From: Dryocosmus kuriphilus
Lineage: Eukaryota > Arthropoda > Insecta > Hymenoptera > Cynipidae
Direction of reading: 5' to 3'
NCBI GenBank assembly: GCA_038277395.1
Contig: CM076195.1
Span: 160,985,911 to 161,049,910 of the forward strand
DNA: 64,000 nucleotides
Below the pieces are notes generated by a model, which saw nothing but the letters and a program-made list of their open reading frames with translations, was not told the DNA's origin and searched no databases. A program made the position numbers and the translations under genes. This document shows positions 38,741 through 50,390 of the stretch, one piece after another (within the stretch, counting starts at the first letter, position 1; every line of letters starts with the position of its first letter).

Positions 38741-39495
38741 GCCCATTTAAGGCTAATTTAATGCTCTATTGACAAAGTTAATGCATCGCTTTAAAAAAAA
38801 AAGTGGTTAAGACAGCTTAACGCTTAACTGAGCCCTAAATCAGCCCTAAATTTTGTACTCGATTCAATTCTGAAAATTGGAAATGTTTATTTTTTCAAAA
38901 TTTTATATATATATATGTATATTTAAAATTTGCTGGAACTATTTCTGCAAAATACGTGAAACTCTAAAACATTGCTAAGCCGATACAGTACTCTTAAAAA
39001 ACTACTTATTTTAAAATAGAAGGAGAAACCTTCAAAGAACTCCCTATCTCCAAAAATTGAATTTTTGTCCCTTTAAACTATTCCCTACTGCCTATTCGAA
39101 ACTTTAGAACTATTAAAGGAAGGTTCAGGCCATTAAAAAGGTTTATTGAATTTTTAATAGTGATTAGTGTTCGGACTTAATTTTTGAACATTCGTCCTGA
39201 TCTGCTAATTGTATAATTTTGGCTTTTGGGTGTTTGAGGTGCATTCTCGGAAATTTGTGAATATTTAGAAGCTCTCGTTTTTGCCCTCGACTTCCTCACT
39301 TTATTTCAGGGTCAGCTTGCGATTATTGGGGGTTGTTTGCAGAAAATATTTTTTGAGCACTTCGTAGAGCTAAACAATACACGAAAATTTTGATGTACTT
39401 ATTCTGGTATTAGACCTGTAAACTTAGTTCGCAGGAAGAAAGAGAGATGTTGAAAATTAGATGCTAAAAATTTGGATATTAAATCAGAATATCTA
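38741..39495. other. No gene seen
   Basis: Mostly unique AT-rich sequence. It contains a short TA run near 38,907-38,925 and a pair of 'agggccc'/'gagccctaa' stretches (38,740-38,850) that could be the edge of an unidentified element. No frame or RNA gene could be supported. Confidence 0.5.
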
Positions 39496-39771
39496 CGAGG
39501 ATTGATTGAAAAGTAATGCCTTTAAGTCAATAATTTAACTAAAAGTGGAGATATTTGAATATTTCAAACTCACAAATGTAGCTTAATTATTCGTTTATTA
39601 GCAACAATTGCTCACTTTTTAACATAATTGCCATTGACTTTCATACACTTCATCCAACGCGAAACAAGTTTCTGATTGTTCTTTCAACCATTTTAACGTA
39701 GTTGCTTCCACTTCGGCGTCCGAGTCAAATTTTTCTCCCTGGAGATGTTGTTTCAATTTTGGAAACAAATG
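39496..39771 (-). pseudogene. Mariner transposase C-terminal fragment with 3' terminal repeat
   Basis: On the minus strand, 39,771-39,619 reads as about 50 codons ending in a stop. The frame has the mariner C-terminal pattern HLFPKLKQHLQG, then a Phe-Asp-Ser-Asp segment, then WLKEQ. In intact mariner transposases this region follows the last catalytic aspartate. At the lower-coordinate side, 'cgaggattgattgaaaagta' (39,496 on, preceded by TA) matches the usual mariner terminal repeat, so it is the element's 3' end. Everything upstream, including the catalytic residues, is missing. The frame is also altered near the end relative to the family. Confidence 0.75.
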
Positions 39772-40266
39772 GTGTCAATATTACGGCATAATATCTAACA
39801 TCTTCTATTCAATATAGAAGATATTGAACGGCAATATCTGTTTATATTACAAGTATAAAATTTTTAATATTAATCGTCAATATCTAAGATATTTCAAAGC
39901 TCGATTCAAATTGAAAAATAGGAATCGATTTAGGACTAAATTCGGCATTAAAGCAGTTCGCGCAACAAAACAATCTCACTTCAATTTGATTCACCAATTT
40001 GATAAAAGAAGTGTGACTTGCGGATTGAAATAGGCTCGAAATAAGAATCACCTGTCAAGTACCAAACCTGATAAACAAATGATGACACGACATCAAATGG
40101 ATCAGTTAAAAAACAATGCACCCTCTGAACCATTTTAGTAGGCTATCTGATATCATTTTTTAATCGTTGTCAAACTAAACAAGAGACTATTTGATATCAT
40201 ATTAGAATGATAAAAAGATGAAAATCCCACTTGGTCCATTCTCAAGCATTCGTCGTGTGTGTCCAA
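39772..40266. other. No gene seen; short hairpin
   Basis: AT-rich sequence with a small inverted pair at about 39,801-39,825 (atcttctat / atagaagat around a 'tcaat' loop). A 69-codon frame at 39,824-40,033 is not supported by any family resemblance. Confidence 0.45.
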
Positions 40267-40685
40267 CTAAGTACAAGATTCGGCTTTGAAATTTAAAAAA
40301 ATGGGAATTTTCAACATCATCAGAACGGAAATACCTGACGGAATACAAATAGTTGGATCATGCAAAAATGGACAAACACTAGATTAAAACTAAAAAAACT
40401 CAGACATCAACTTAGATATTTGTTACGATGCAAATCTGAAGGATATATACCTGCTTATATTCTAAATCAAGATTATAAACATTTACAGGTCATAACTGTT
40501 TTTCCATTTTTCAGTCTGATGAGGACTGTAGAGTACAGTCGAAACGTCATATGTATCAAGAATTGCTGGGAGACTCTCAGTCTTTTCTCATCTTTTTAAT
40601 AAAGGACCAGTACTCAAAAAAAATTTCTTTTACATCTAAAACTTAATTCTTATACCCTGGTCAACACCACCATTACATCATCTAT
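40267..40685 (+). pseudogene. Penelope-like element N-terminal/terminal-repeat fragment, tandem copy 1
   Basis: It begins 'ctaagtacaagattcgg' and is repeated about 419 bp later. The frame from 40,360 contains the segment KKLRHQLRYLLRCKSEGYIP followed by AYILNQ. This aligns with the corresponding part of the larger PLE ORF on the minus strand (44,658-43,873), which has KIKNQCRFLQHCK, then LFPNNIINQ. It is the region upstream of the reverse transcriptase in this family. The frame then runs into a structured, hammerhead-like segment (40,516-40,548) and no reverse transcriptase follows. Confidence 0.6.
40516..40548 (+). ncRNA. Hammerhead-like ribozyme motif, copy 1
   Basis: CTGATGAG is followed by a perfect 7-bp hairpin (GACTGTA, loop GAG, TACAGTC), then GAAAC and GTC. 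This is the order of hammerhead core boxes, stem II and cleavage triplet. Hammerheads with very short stem III are known from PLE terminal repeats. There is one extra G between the CTGATGA box and stem II, and stem I pairing is weak, so activity is uncertain. Confidence 0.5.
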
Positions 40686-41110
40686 CTAAGTACAAGATTC
40701 GGCTTTGAAATTGAAAAAAAATGAGAATTTTCAACATCATCAGAACGGGAATACCTGACGGAATACAAATAGGTGGATTCATGAAAAAATGGACAAAAAC
40801 TGGATTAAAAATTTAAAAAACTCAGAAATCAACTTAGATATTTCTTACGATGCAAATCTGAAGGATATATACCTGCTTATATTACAAATCAAGGTTATAA
40901 GCATTTACAGGTCATAACTGTTTTTCCATTTTTCAATCTGATGAGGACTGTAGAGTACAGTCGAAACGTCATATTATGTATTAAGAATTGCTGAGAGAAT
41001 CTCAGCCTTTTCTCATCTTTTTAATAAAGGACCTGTAATCAGCAAAAATTTCTGTTACATCTAAAACTTAATGCTTATACCCTAATCAACATCACCATTA
41101 CATCATCTAA
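40686..41110 (+). pseudogene. Penelope-like element fragment, tandem copy 2
   Basis: Direct repeat of 40,267-40,685 with scattered substitutions; its coding frame is broken by indels in 'gattaaaaatttaaaaaact'. It contains the second hammerhead-like motif. It ends at 'acatcatcta' near 41,110, the same point where copy 1 joins copy 2. That fits a head-to-tail tandem PLE remnant. Confidence 0.65.
40938..40970 (+). ncRNA. Hammerhead-like ribozyme motif, copy 2
   Basis: Identical core and hairpin to 40,516-40,548 (CTGATGAG, 7-bp stem II, GAAAC, GTC), although the surrounding sequence has changed. Retention through divergence is suggestive but rests on two copies. It has the same extra G. Confidence 0.5.
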
Positions 41111-41660
41111 GAAGATAAGGACTCCGCGTTAAGCTCCATCGATGTTAGCGTCCTTTAACACGTGGTATCTGCTCTTTACGAAAATTGAATAACTGTCAAA
41201 AAAGACCAATACTCAAGTATCGGAAATAAGAACAGCGGATGATGATATAAAATACGAAAGTATTTTATAGAAATATTTATGCATTACAGGTAATTTTGTC
41301 ATATGTGACGTCTAAACTAAATATATATTTAGCTAGATAAAAAGAAATATGATAACCCTAACTAAATCTTCTAACAAATCCCTTGTACTTTCTTCCCTAC
41401 GTTGCTCGTTTCGCGCAAACCCTAATTTAGTAACTCGCAACGAGATGAGAATGCAAATGATAATTAACAACTTGATCACAATTATATATATATATATTCT
41501 AAACTCAAACAATTATTACAATGTTTCAGCGATTAGTACAAATAATAATCATGTTATCAAATGATAAAAATCATCACCCCCGTTTTAAAATAGAAATGAA
41601 TCTTGATTGATTGCTTACTCAGATTATGAAGTTGAAGGGCATCCAACACTGTTGTACAAT
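41111..41660. other. No gene seen
   Basis: AT-rich sequence with a TA run near 41,485-41,497. A 71-codon frame at 41,349-41,564 has no family resemblance. Confidence 0.45.
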
Positions 41661-42177
41661 ATAATGTTGTTAAAGGTTTTGGCCTTAGGTCTGAGAATTT
41701 AATAAGTATATAAATAAAGGTATCTTTATTATATATGATGATACATTCGATACATTCAATGCATTTCGCCACGATATCGTGGCCTCTTCAGGACTGTAAA
41801 AAATATGGTTTTTTTCAAAAAAACAGGATCATTGGAGAGACTTTTCTACAATTTAAGAAGGTTATATGTTGTAGACTTACCATTAAATGTTTTTCAATAA
41901 GAAATATTTAAGAAAGTTGTAGAGTGCACACAGGTTATGTTTTCATTTTTTTAAATGTAGAAGTGATACTGGTTTTTTAATAAAGAAATTTTGAGTTATG
42001 TGTTGTTGAAATCATTTTTGAGAATTTTCTACTTGTTAGAATGTTCATTTTTGAAAAAAAGTTTTATTATTAACAGAAAAAATTGAAAAAAGGTGGAGAT
42101 ACCACATTTTTGTGGTCTACTCCAATGTTGGAGGTTAAGCACTAGGTATTAAGAGTCTAAACCAAATCATGAAAGGA
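41661..42177 (-). repeat. PLE-1 pseudo-LTR, 3' copy
   Basis: Matches 44,671-45,167 almost base for base, starting at 'ataatgttgttaaa' and continuing through 'aaggtatctttattatatatg', 'cgccacgatatcgtggc' and 'ggtggaga'. It is the terminal region of the minus-strand PLE, downstream of its ORF. In PLEs such repeats arise when one copy sits directly behind a truncated copy of the same element. Confidence 0.85.
41764..41791 (-). ncRNA. Hammerhead-like motif in PLE-1 pseudo-LTR (3' copy)
   Basis: On the minus strand: CTGAAGAG, then GCCACG-ATAT-CGTGGC, then GAAA. The layout matches the CTGATGAG hairpin at 40,516, with A for T at core position 7, which hammerheads tolerate. No clear cleavage triplet follows, so this may be a degenerate or merely structural hairpin. 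Confidence 0.35.
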
Positions 42178-44658
42178 TTAAATGACGTCATGGTAGATAC
42201 AGGACAAGTTTTCAGTATCGGATCTAAAGTTAACGGAATCTTTGTTTTTTATAATATTAATCATTTCTAAGATATTTCCTTTTTGAAAATTATTTTTTAC
42301 GCCTAGGATTTGAACATTTTTAGAATCGTAGTCAAATTTGTGATCGAAATCTGTAGTATGTTTACATAATGCTGTATTGACTTTTTGGTTATTTTCGCTA
42401 TTTCAATGTTCTGAAATTTTTACCTTGAGTGGTCGTTTTGTTTGACCAATGTAGATCTGATTACAATTTTTACATGGTATACTATAAATGAGATTTGCTT
42501 TTTCATATTTTGGAATACGGTCCTTGATAGATGGTATTAGAATGTTAGAAAGTTTATTTTTGATTGAGAAAATTAAAGTGATATTTAATTTTTTACATAT
42601 TCTTATAAGTGGTAAATGAAAATCTTCGACATAAGGTAATGTTATAATTTTAGAAAAATCAATTTCATTTAAATTTTTAAAATTTTTAGTATTAGTTTGT
42701 GAATTTTGTGGTGTTTCTAAATACGTAAGTCTTTTTCTAATGTTATTCATAATAAAATTATGTGGATAATTATTTTCGATTAAGGTTTCATAAATGAAAT
42801 TGATGTTTTTTTCTAAGAATTGGGGTTCTGAGAATATATATGCTCTATTAATTAAGGATGTGATGACTCCTTTTTTATGATTTATGTGACGATTGGAAAA
42901 AAAGTTTAAAGTGCGACCAGAGTAAGTTGGTTTATGATACCAATCGGTTTCTATATATCCTTTTGTAAAAATAATTGTTAAATCTAAAAAATTTATTCTT
43001 TTGTTAATTGATTCTTCTAGTGTAAATTGTAATGATCCACCTTTATTATTAAATTCACTTAAGATTTTAGAAACTGAATCTTTATGTAAACATAAAATAG
43101 TATCATCTACGAAACGGTGGTAAAAAAGAATTTTGAATAGAGGGTTTTTTATAATTTTTTCTTCCATATTTTGAATGACAATTTCAGCAAGTACAGAGGA
43201 AATGGGTGATCCCATTGGGGTTCCAAATTTCTGTTTATAAGATGTGTAATTAAATTGATAATAAGCGTTATTTAAACAGAATCTAATGGCTTCATCAAAT
43301 TGTTGGAAATTTAGAGTAGTATGGTTTTGAATTAGATTCCAGTTATTTTCTATTAATGTGTAGATTAAATTGGGATCAATATTTGAAAACATAGAAACTG
43401 CATCAAGTGAGATAATTGCAAAGTCATTTGGAATTTTGAGATGTTTAATTTTGTTTAGAAAGTGAAACCTATCTTTTATTATATATTTTGAAGTATTGTA
43501 AACTTTATTTAAGATTGTTTTTAAATATTGTGAAAGGTTATAGAAAGGAGAGTTTATGAAAGATGTAACAGGTCTAACAGGTAGGCCAGGTTTATGCAAT
43601 TTTATTAAACCATACATAAGTGGTGGTATTCCATTTGTGCATCTTAGAAAATTGTATGTTTTTTTATCATTTGAATTACAAACTTTATAGTTTTTTGCCA
43701 TAATGTTAAGATCGTGTTGAATGAGATTTGTAGTATTATTAGTAATTTTGTAAGTATTATTATCGTTAAGAAGATTAAGCATTTTTTGATCATAATCAGT
43801 TTTTTCAATTATAAGTGTTATATTACCTTTATCAGCATGACTTATAAGGAGGTTAGGGTTGTTTCTTATAAATTATTTAGTTTCTTTAAATTTTGATTCT
43901 AAAAGTTTATAATTAGGGTTCCAAATTATTGTAGAAGTTAGATATTTTTTTAAGTTAAAAGTTAAGTTACTTCTAAGATGATTTAGATTTTTTTCAGAGA
44001 TTTTTAAAAAACTATTTTCAACACCTAAAATGAATTCTGTATAAGGAATAGTCTTTTTTGTATAAGGCACAGCAAAACTTCCACCCATGGCAAGAATTTC
44101 AGTTACATTATTTGGAATGTTTTTATTTGACAGGTTTTTTATAAAATCTTTGGAATGGAAAGTAGGTACTGTACATTGGTCTTTTTCAAGATTGTCTAGT
44201 TTTTTAATAGAACCTCTAATTAGGTTTCCTCCATAATGTTCCAATTTTGGTAAATTGTAGTGTTTTAAATTGTTAAGAATGTGTATAGATGCAACTTGTA
44301 TAATTTTGTATTCTAAGTTTTTAATTTCTTCTACGGTGTCTTTGATATGTTGTTTATTATTCTGAAATTTGTTAAAAGTAGATTTTGATTGGAAAGTAAT
44401 ATGAGTTCTTGTTTGGTTAATAATATTATTTGGAAATAAATTTCTGTTTTTACAATGTTGTAGAAATCTACATTGATTTTTAATTTTTTCTAATGTATAA
44501 ATTGATCTAATCCATTTTTTTATGAAGTAAATTACCTGTGGAGTATGTCCTAGTCTTAAATTTTCGAAAAATCCCTCCGATGATGATAAGCGCTGTTGAT
44601 TGGAGTTTTCCATATTTGGTGTGGTTTTTTGGCCGGTGTAAGTATTTAACGTGTTCAT
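42178..44658 (-). pseudogene. PLE-1: Penelope-like reverse transcriptase/GIY-YIG endonuclease, two nonsense mutations
   Basis: One continuous minus-strand frame encodes a PLE polyprotein, broken by an in-frame TAA (43,873-43,875) and a TGA (42,403-42,405). N-terminal part (44,658-43,876): the region before the RT. Just after the first stop comes the conserved HADKGN segment. The RT follows: LIKLHKPGLPVRPV, GTPMGSPISS (about residue 186 from 43,782) and the catalytic FVDD (about residue 224). The C-terminal GIY-YIG nuclease has IPCKNCNQIYIGQT. PLEs copy RNA primed at nicks made by this nuclease. The TGA replaces an Arg codon that is CGA in the neighbouring truncated copy, consistent with CpG decay. 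The frame ends at a TAA (42,178-42,180) about 11 codons earlier than in the neighbour. It is otherwise well preserved, so it was recently active. Confidence 0.9.
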
Positions 44659-44670
44659 TTTTTAGACCAT

Positions 44671-45857
44671 TTGGATATAATGTTGTTAAAAGCCTTAGGT
44701 CTGAGAATTTAATAAGTATATAAATAAAGGTATCTTTATTATATATGATGATACATTCGATACATTCAATGCATTTCGCCACGATATCGTGGCCTCTTCA
44801 GAACTGTACAAAATATGGCTTTTTTCAAAAAAACAGGATCGTTGGAGAGACTTTTCTACAATTTAAGAAGGTTATATGTTGTAGACTTACCATTAAATGT
44901 TTTTCAATAAGAAATATTTAAGAAAGTTGTAGAGTGCAGACAGGTTATGTTTTCATTTTTTTAAATGTAGAAGTGATACTGGTTTTTTAATAAAGAAATT
45001 TTTAGTTATGTGTTGTTGAAATCATTTTTGAGAATATTTTACTTGTTAGAATGTTCATTTTTGAAAAAAAAATTTTATTATTAACAGAAAAAATTGAAAA
45101 AAGGTGGAGAGACCACATGTTTGTGGTCTGCTCCAATATTGGAGGTTAAGCGCTAGGTATTAAGAGTCTAAACCAAATCATGAAAGGATTCAATGACGTC
45201 ATGGTAGATACAGGACAAGTTTTCAGTATCGGATCTAAAGTTAACGGAATCTTTGTTTTTTATAATATTAATCATTTCTAAGATATTTATTTTTTGAAAA
45301 TTATTTTCTAAGCCTAGGATTTTAACATTTTTAGAATCGTAGTCAAATTTGTTGTCGAAATCTGTAGTGTGTTTACACATAATGCTGTATTGATTTTTTT
45401 GTTATTTTCGCTATTTCGATGTTCTGAAATTCTTACCTTGAGTGGTCGTTTTGTTTGACCAATGTAGATCTGATTACAATTTTTACATGGTATACTATAA
45501 ATGAGATTTGTTTTTTCATATCTTGGAATACGGTCTTTGATAGATGGTATTAGAATGTTAGAAAGTTTATTTTTGATTGAGAAAATTAAAATGATATTTA
45601 ATTTTTTACATATTCTTATAAGTGGTAAATAAAGATCTTCGACATAAGGTAAAGTTATAATTTTAGAAAAATCAATTTCTTTTAAACTTTTTAATTTCTT
45701 TCTAAATATGTAAGTCTTTTTTTAATGTTATTCATAATAAAATTTTGTGGATAGTTATTTTTGATTAAGATTTCATAAATGAAATTGATGTTTTTTTCTA
45801 AGAATTGGGGTTCTGAGAATATATATGCTCTATTAATTGAAGATGTGATGACTCCTA
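44671..45857 (-). pseudogene. PLE-1B: 5'-truncated tandem copy of PLE-1
   Basis: Directly upstream, in the element's direction, of PLE-1. Reading the minus strand from 45,857 it covers only the end of the RT region, the GIY-YIG nuclease and the pseudo-LTR (44,671-45,167). It has its own indels, including a deletion near 45,695 relative to PLE-1, but retains the CGA codon lost in PLE-1 and a longer C-terminus, ending at 45,168. It breaks off at 'gatgtgatgactcct' (45,857). This head-to-tail arrangement of a full copy behind a truncated one is typical for Penelope-like elements. Confidence 0.88.
44774..44801 (-). ncRNA. Hammerhead-like motif in PLE-1B pseudo-LTR
   Basis: Same CTGAAGAG, 6-bp hairpin and GAAA as at 41,764-41,791. 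The base after the CTGAAGAG box on the element's upstream side differs (g to a), but the motif itself is unchanged. Same doubts about activity. Confidence 0.35.
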
Positions 45858-46279
45858 GACAGTAAAGATTTCAGATCAAGTATAAAGTGTCCGTCAAAAA
45901 ATAGTGACTGAGTAATACAATAGATGGTGAAGTCTAACCGACATAAACGATGTTAAAAAACGACTGACATTAAATATGGTCAAAAGTAACTGACTACAAT
46001 GATGGTGCAATGTAACTGAGTGGACAGCTGGTTTTTTGTAGCCATTTATATACCCACGTCTAATGTGTCTAGCATTCGAGGTGTCTTCCAGGTTGATCTT
46101 CTACCCACATACGTTTTACCAGGATAGTGAGACCAAATTGGAAACTATCTCTCTTTATTACAGTTGGCAGGTATTTTATTTCTCTTTCTTTTATGTTTAA
46201 TGATCTAATATTACATTACGTAACACGTAATTAAAAAATATTTTTTGATTATAATTGAAAGTGTTGCGGCCTTTGTTGG
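45858..46279. other. No gene seen
   Basis: Unassigned sequence between two PLE remnants, slightly less AT-rich. It has short loosely repeated 'aatgatggtgcaatgtaactga'-like phrases (45,900-46,020). It could be target DNA or part of another element. Confidence 0.4.
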
Positions 46280-48147
46280 GCTTTTTGCTGTTTATTTAAA
46301 AAAAATTCATTGCCAACATGTTTCGATTCAAATTTGAATCATATTCATGACATTTTTATAATATTTTAAAACCAGTAGTATAATAATCAAAATCAATGGA
46401 ACATTCCGTATGTTTTGTAGAGAACAGGCTTTATTCTGTGAAACCTAACCTGTACAAAAGATTATTCAAGTTAATGTTTTGTAGAATGCAAAAAAGTTTG
46501 TTCTATTATATTATTATTTAAAGGAAATTATTACTAGTTACGTTAGTGTCCATTTTGTTAAAGAAAAAGGTGTATAAGTTAAAAAATAAGGAAAATTTTG
46601 TTAGAGCCATAAGGTGTGTCCGATAAAAACGTCATGACTGAAATTTTAGGTTAGCATCATATAATACGTATATAGCTATAACCCGCGAAAAATGAGAAAA
46701 ATTTGAAAAATTTTGAAAATTTAAAAATTATGAATGTGTGTAATTAAATTATTATAAATATTGCTAAGACATTGAATGTCAGTTCTAAAATTAATAGAAT
46801 TTATATCATGTTGTATATGAATCATCTCTAGAATTAATCTCTTGTCCAGGTTAGGTTCTGTTTCTAAAATTTGCACATCTCTTAAATTAAACTTAAAAAC
46901 ATGTGAAAAATCATATGCATGTTTAGCAATAGCCGTATTAGTTTCGTTTTTTCAATAGATCTTTCATCTTCTCTGTTTCCAATACGTATATGTTAGCTCT
47001 ACTAGTTTGTCCAATATATGTTTTCTCACAGTTTTTACATTTAAGTTTGTAAACGCAGTTACATCTGTTTTCCTTCTTAGTTGCATCTTTAGTGCTTTTA
47101 AAACAAGTTTTTCTAAGATTATTTTCTATGGAGAAAATCAATTGTACATTATATTTGTTAAAAATTCTATAAAGACATTCATCAAAATTATGAATGTATG
47201 GTAGTATAATTATCTTTCTTCTAATTCCAGATACCTCATTTGTTTTATCTAGATTTGTTGTATTTTGAGACCTTAAAAATTTATAGCGTTCGATGATTTT
47301 ACTTTTTTTAAAATTTAATGGATAACCATTTTTTTTTTAAAGTATCTTTTATAAGAATTAGATTATCTTTATGGTATCTTAACATCAGATAATTTTGTTG
47401 CTCTATCAAATCAGCCATAGATAACACTAACTTTATGTTGAATTGGATCATAAGATTTATAATTTAAAAATCAGCCAGACCATATTGTTTTACGGTACCA
47501 GTTTGTGATGATTTTATTACTTTTTATTGTAAATGATAAATCTGAAAAGTTAATTTTTTCATTTGTTGCTATTTCCATAGTAAATTTTAATTTATCATTT
47601 GTAGAGTTGAATTTAATTAAAATCTCTTGAACTTTATCTTTAGGTAAACAAGTTAAAGTATCATCAATATAGCGAAAATTAAAAATTATTGGAAAATTAA
47701 TAGATTTTAGAACTTTACTTTCAATATTCTCCATAACAATATTAGCAACGGCTGCTGATAATGGTGAGCCCATTGGTAGGCCAAAAATTTGTTGATAAAA
47801 TTGGTTATTGAATTGACAGTATGATGATTCTAGACATAGATTAAAAATTTTGTCAAAGTTATCTCTAGATAAAAAAGTGTGAAGGTTTAATTTCCATCCA
47901 TCGTTTACGTATGGTACTTCTTATAAGACATGAGATGTTAGTGTACATTGAAACAATATCCAAGGAGAAAACAGTATAGTTATTAGGAATTGTGATTTTA
48001 TCAATTTCAAGTCCCAACTATCTTTAATGTGATATTTAGGTTTTCCAACAATTTTTTGTAGAGATTTTGACGAAGTTTTCGATATATTATAGAAGGGTGA
48101 TCCAAGAAAAGATGTGATTGGTCTAACAAGGGGGGTTAGGTTTGTGT
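46280..48147 (-). pseudogene. PLE-2: decayed Penelope-like element
   Basis: Minus-strand remains of a second PLE, diverged from PLE-1. From high to low coordinate: a HKPN-type segment near 48,140; an RT core at 47,773-47,471 with GLPMGSPLSAAVANIVMENI partly upstream of the first Met, and FRYIDDT as catalytic box; then a GIY-YIG domain at 47,141-46,938 with VYKLKCKNCEKTYIGQTSR. These blocks are separated by frameshifts and stops. The N-terminal half is absent beyond 48,147, where the sequence changes character. Near 46,310-46,345 the minus strand has a hairpin with CGAAAC that may be the remnant of a PLE terminal ribozyme. Confidence 0.82.
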
Positions 48148-49064
48148 CCGACGCCGATATTTTTGTAACTTTGCAGGTGAAAAGAGGATCCCAGACTATA
48201 AAAAAAAAAAAATTAATTTTTTGGGCAATCGTTCATATTTAGGGGTTGAAATCACCCCTTCTATATTTTTGATACTTTTACTGTTTTAAGAGGTATCATT
48301 GTTTTTTCTTTCTTGTTTTTGCACAAAATTGTTCTAATATATTCTATATTATAATATTATCTTGATCTTTAAAAATAGTTACCCCTAGAGTACCATAATT
48401 CAAAAAATCTACGCCTATAGGATGCTTCGCCATATGACACATAGTTTAAGATTTTTGACATTTTTTTGCTGCAAACATATAGTTTGGATAATTAATTCTA
48501 TTAAGAATTGGTATTATGAATAAATAAAATATTTAATTATTAATATGACATTTTTGTAAGTAACGGATTAAAATATTTAGTTTGGGACAATCAATAATAA
48601 TATAACTAATTTTTTGTTAACGATGGCACATGTTCTTATATTAATAAACCCTTGTTCGAAAACTACCCCTCAAAAACTTTTTATGTTTTGTTTAGCAGGC
48701 GATTTTAATGACAATACATATATAACAGAACTGTTTAAAAGAGTTTTTATTTACTGTAGGTTCATCCATGTGCATATTTCCATTGAAAATTGTACACACA
48801 TGCACATACCCTTTCGCATATCGTCCCTCTAGCCCTTATTGCTCAAGACATTCCTGATTATTATTTATATATATATATATTTGTCCCTTATTATTATCCA
48901 AATGAGACCGCATGACATACGTAAAAACAACTTTATTGATAAAATATTTCCTGTTTACAACTTGCGTGTATGATATGACAAATACATTATCATTTTGGCA
49001 TTTCTAATAATAACTGCACAAATATAAAATTATCAGGAATGTATATAAACCATTATCAGGCATG
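48148..49064. other. Intergenic, no gene seen
   Basis: AT-rich DNA between the truncated PLE and the promoter candidate. It has a TA run at 48,866-48,880 and two 'tatcaggaatgtatataaac'-like phrases at 49,030-49,072, the second containing the TATA box. A 72-codon frame at 48,614-48,832 lacks any recognisable domain. Confidence 0.45.
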
Positions 49065-49099
49065 TATATAAAGCGAAAGAAAAGAACATTTGTTCAGTC
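49065..49099 (+). promoter_or_regulatory. Candidate core promoter: TATA box and initiator
   Basis: TATATAAA at 49,065-49,072 and the arthropod-type initiator TCAGTC at 49,094-49,099. If the A at 49,096 is +1, the TATA box starts at -31, the canonical spacing. The region from 49,096 to the first ATG at 49,276 has no other ATG, so the AUG at 49,276 would be the first in the transcript. Confidence 0.5.
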
Positions 49100-49275
49100 A
49101 CATTTGAGTGCAGTGGTGGGAGTTAGCGTCCTTTTCACTGTACTTTTCCATAACATTTGCATTTTCCTAGTAGAATCGTTCAGACGCGCCTGAGTGCTGT
49201 ATTAAAAGTTTCAAAAGTGAAAAAGTTGAAGTGAATTGTGCTGCGTATAAATATACTTGACCTAAAGATTTACTG

Positions 49276-49698
49276 ATGGTAAATATTATTACAAAAGTTA
49301 TTCTTTATAGTACAGAATGTGTTTTTTTTTTTAGGATTTCTGTCAAACGCCTTCAGATTTGGCCGACTTTTTGGAGTCGCAGGGCGTTTACGAGGAAGCC
49401 GTAGAATCTTTGAAAGGTAAGTGCTCGTGACATATTTATTGTTATTATGAAAGCGAAACATTTTTACTTTTGTCTATCAAAGAGAGACATACGCGTGAAT
49501 GCAGCCTGGGAAGTATTGTTATTGAGAAAGTTCATTTGGAAGATTTTTCGGATTTTTATTTTAAACACTGATGCTTATAAAGAATTTCAAGCTCCATCCT
49601 TTATTCCTCTCATTTACTTTTCTTTCTTAGATAGCTTTAGAAGACTTAAACAGGTCATTTACAGTATTGATAAAATTGAGAAATTCTTCCAAAAGTGA
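49276..49698 (+). CDS. Candidate small spliced gene, protein of ~28-50 residues
   Basis: Exon 1 would run from about 49,096 to the ATG at 49,276-49,278, which directly abuts a donor (ATG|gtaaat). Exon 2 is 49,335-49,416: poly-T tract plus AG before it, gtaagt after it. It reads DFCQTPSDLADFLESQGVYE then EAVESLK, acidic and helix-prone, unlike the surrounding repeats. Exon 3 begins at 49,631 after a strong pyrimidine tract (acttttctttcttag); phase matches and it reads DSFRRLKQVIYSIDKIEK then a short end and TGA at 49,696, giving 50 residues. Alternatives: exon 3 may end at 49,653 (CAG|gtcatt) and join 50,391, ending AEEQC-stop; or exon 2 may join 50,391 directly, ending after 28 residues. I recognise no family, signal peptide or membrane segment. 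This is inference from splice signals and frame; transcript data are needed. Confidence 0.4.
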
Positions 49699-50390
49699 AA
49701 CGACGCGTATCTCCTTTTGAACGACGGAGTGGGTAATTTTACCGCGAATTCTCGCTAACGTTACCGGGAAGGTAATATTAAAATAAATTGCCGTCCAACT
49801 TTAGAGAATTTATGGGAATTTATTTTATTACAATTTTCATCATTTTCTGATAATTTACATCATTTAAATAATTACAATAATTAATTTACATCATTTAAAT
49901 TCTTTTAAATTACGTAAGTTACGGTAATGTTCTTAGTTACTTTCGACAATTTTACGTTGCTGAACAAATTACTAGAATGAAATATTTTTTTTGATACTAA
50001 TAAGCGGTACTCATGTTTTAAATAGAAGTGTGTATGCAGAAGAAAAAACTATTTAATTTAACAATATTTTCATAAATGAAATTTTCGACTGGTTCCTTCA
50101 AAAATAATAACCAAAAAACGTTTGGAAAGTTCTTTTGCTCAAAAATGATTGAAGTAAAGAAGTTTTCCCTTTGAATACACACTTCTATTTAAAAACGGGA
50201 GTACCTTTTGTTATTGAAAAGAAAAATTAATGCTAATATTTATTAAGTATTGAGTACAATGACTAAAATGAATACAATGATGCAATTCAATTTTGAGGTT
50301 ATAGTGAGCCTCAACCAAAAATAATAAAACTTACCATGTATCATGTACACTATATTGAAAATAATTTCTTTATCTGATTTTTGTTTCAGG

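Noticed and set aside
46310..46345. Third hammerhead-like motif near the end of PLE-2 (minus strand, hairpin then CGAAAC)
   Set aside because: The CTGATGA box is not recognisable (reads catGAATATG), so it is kept only as a possible remnant inside the PLE-2 entry.
49270..49461. 63-codon minus-strand frame with Lys/Arg-rich centre
   Set aside because: It is the complement of the candidate small exon with its splice sites, and the plus-strand signals are much stronger.
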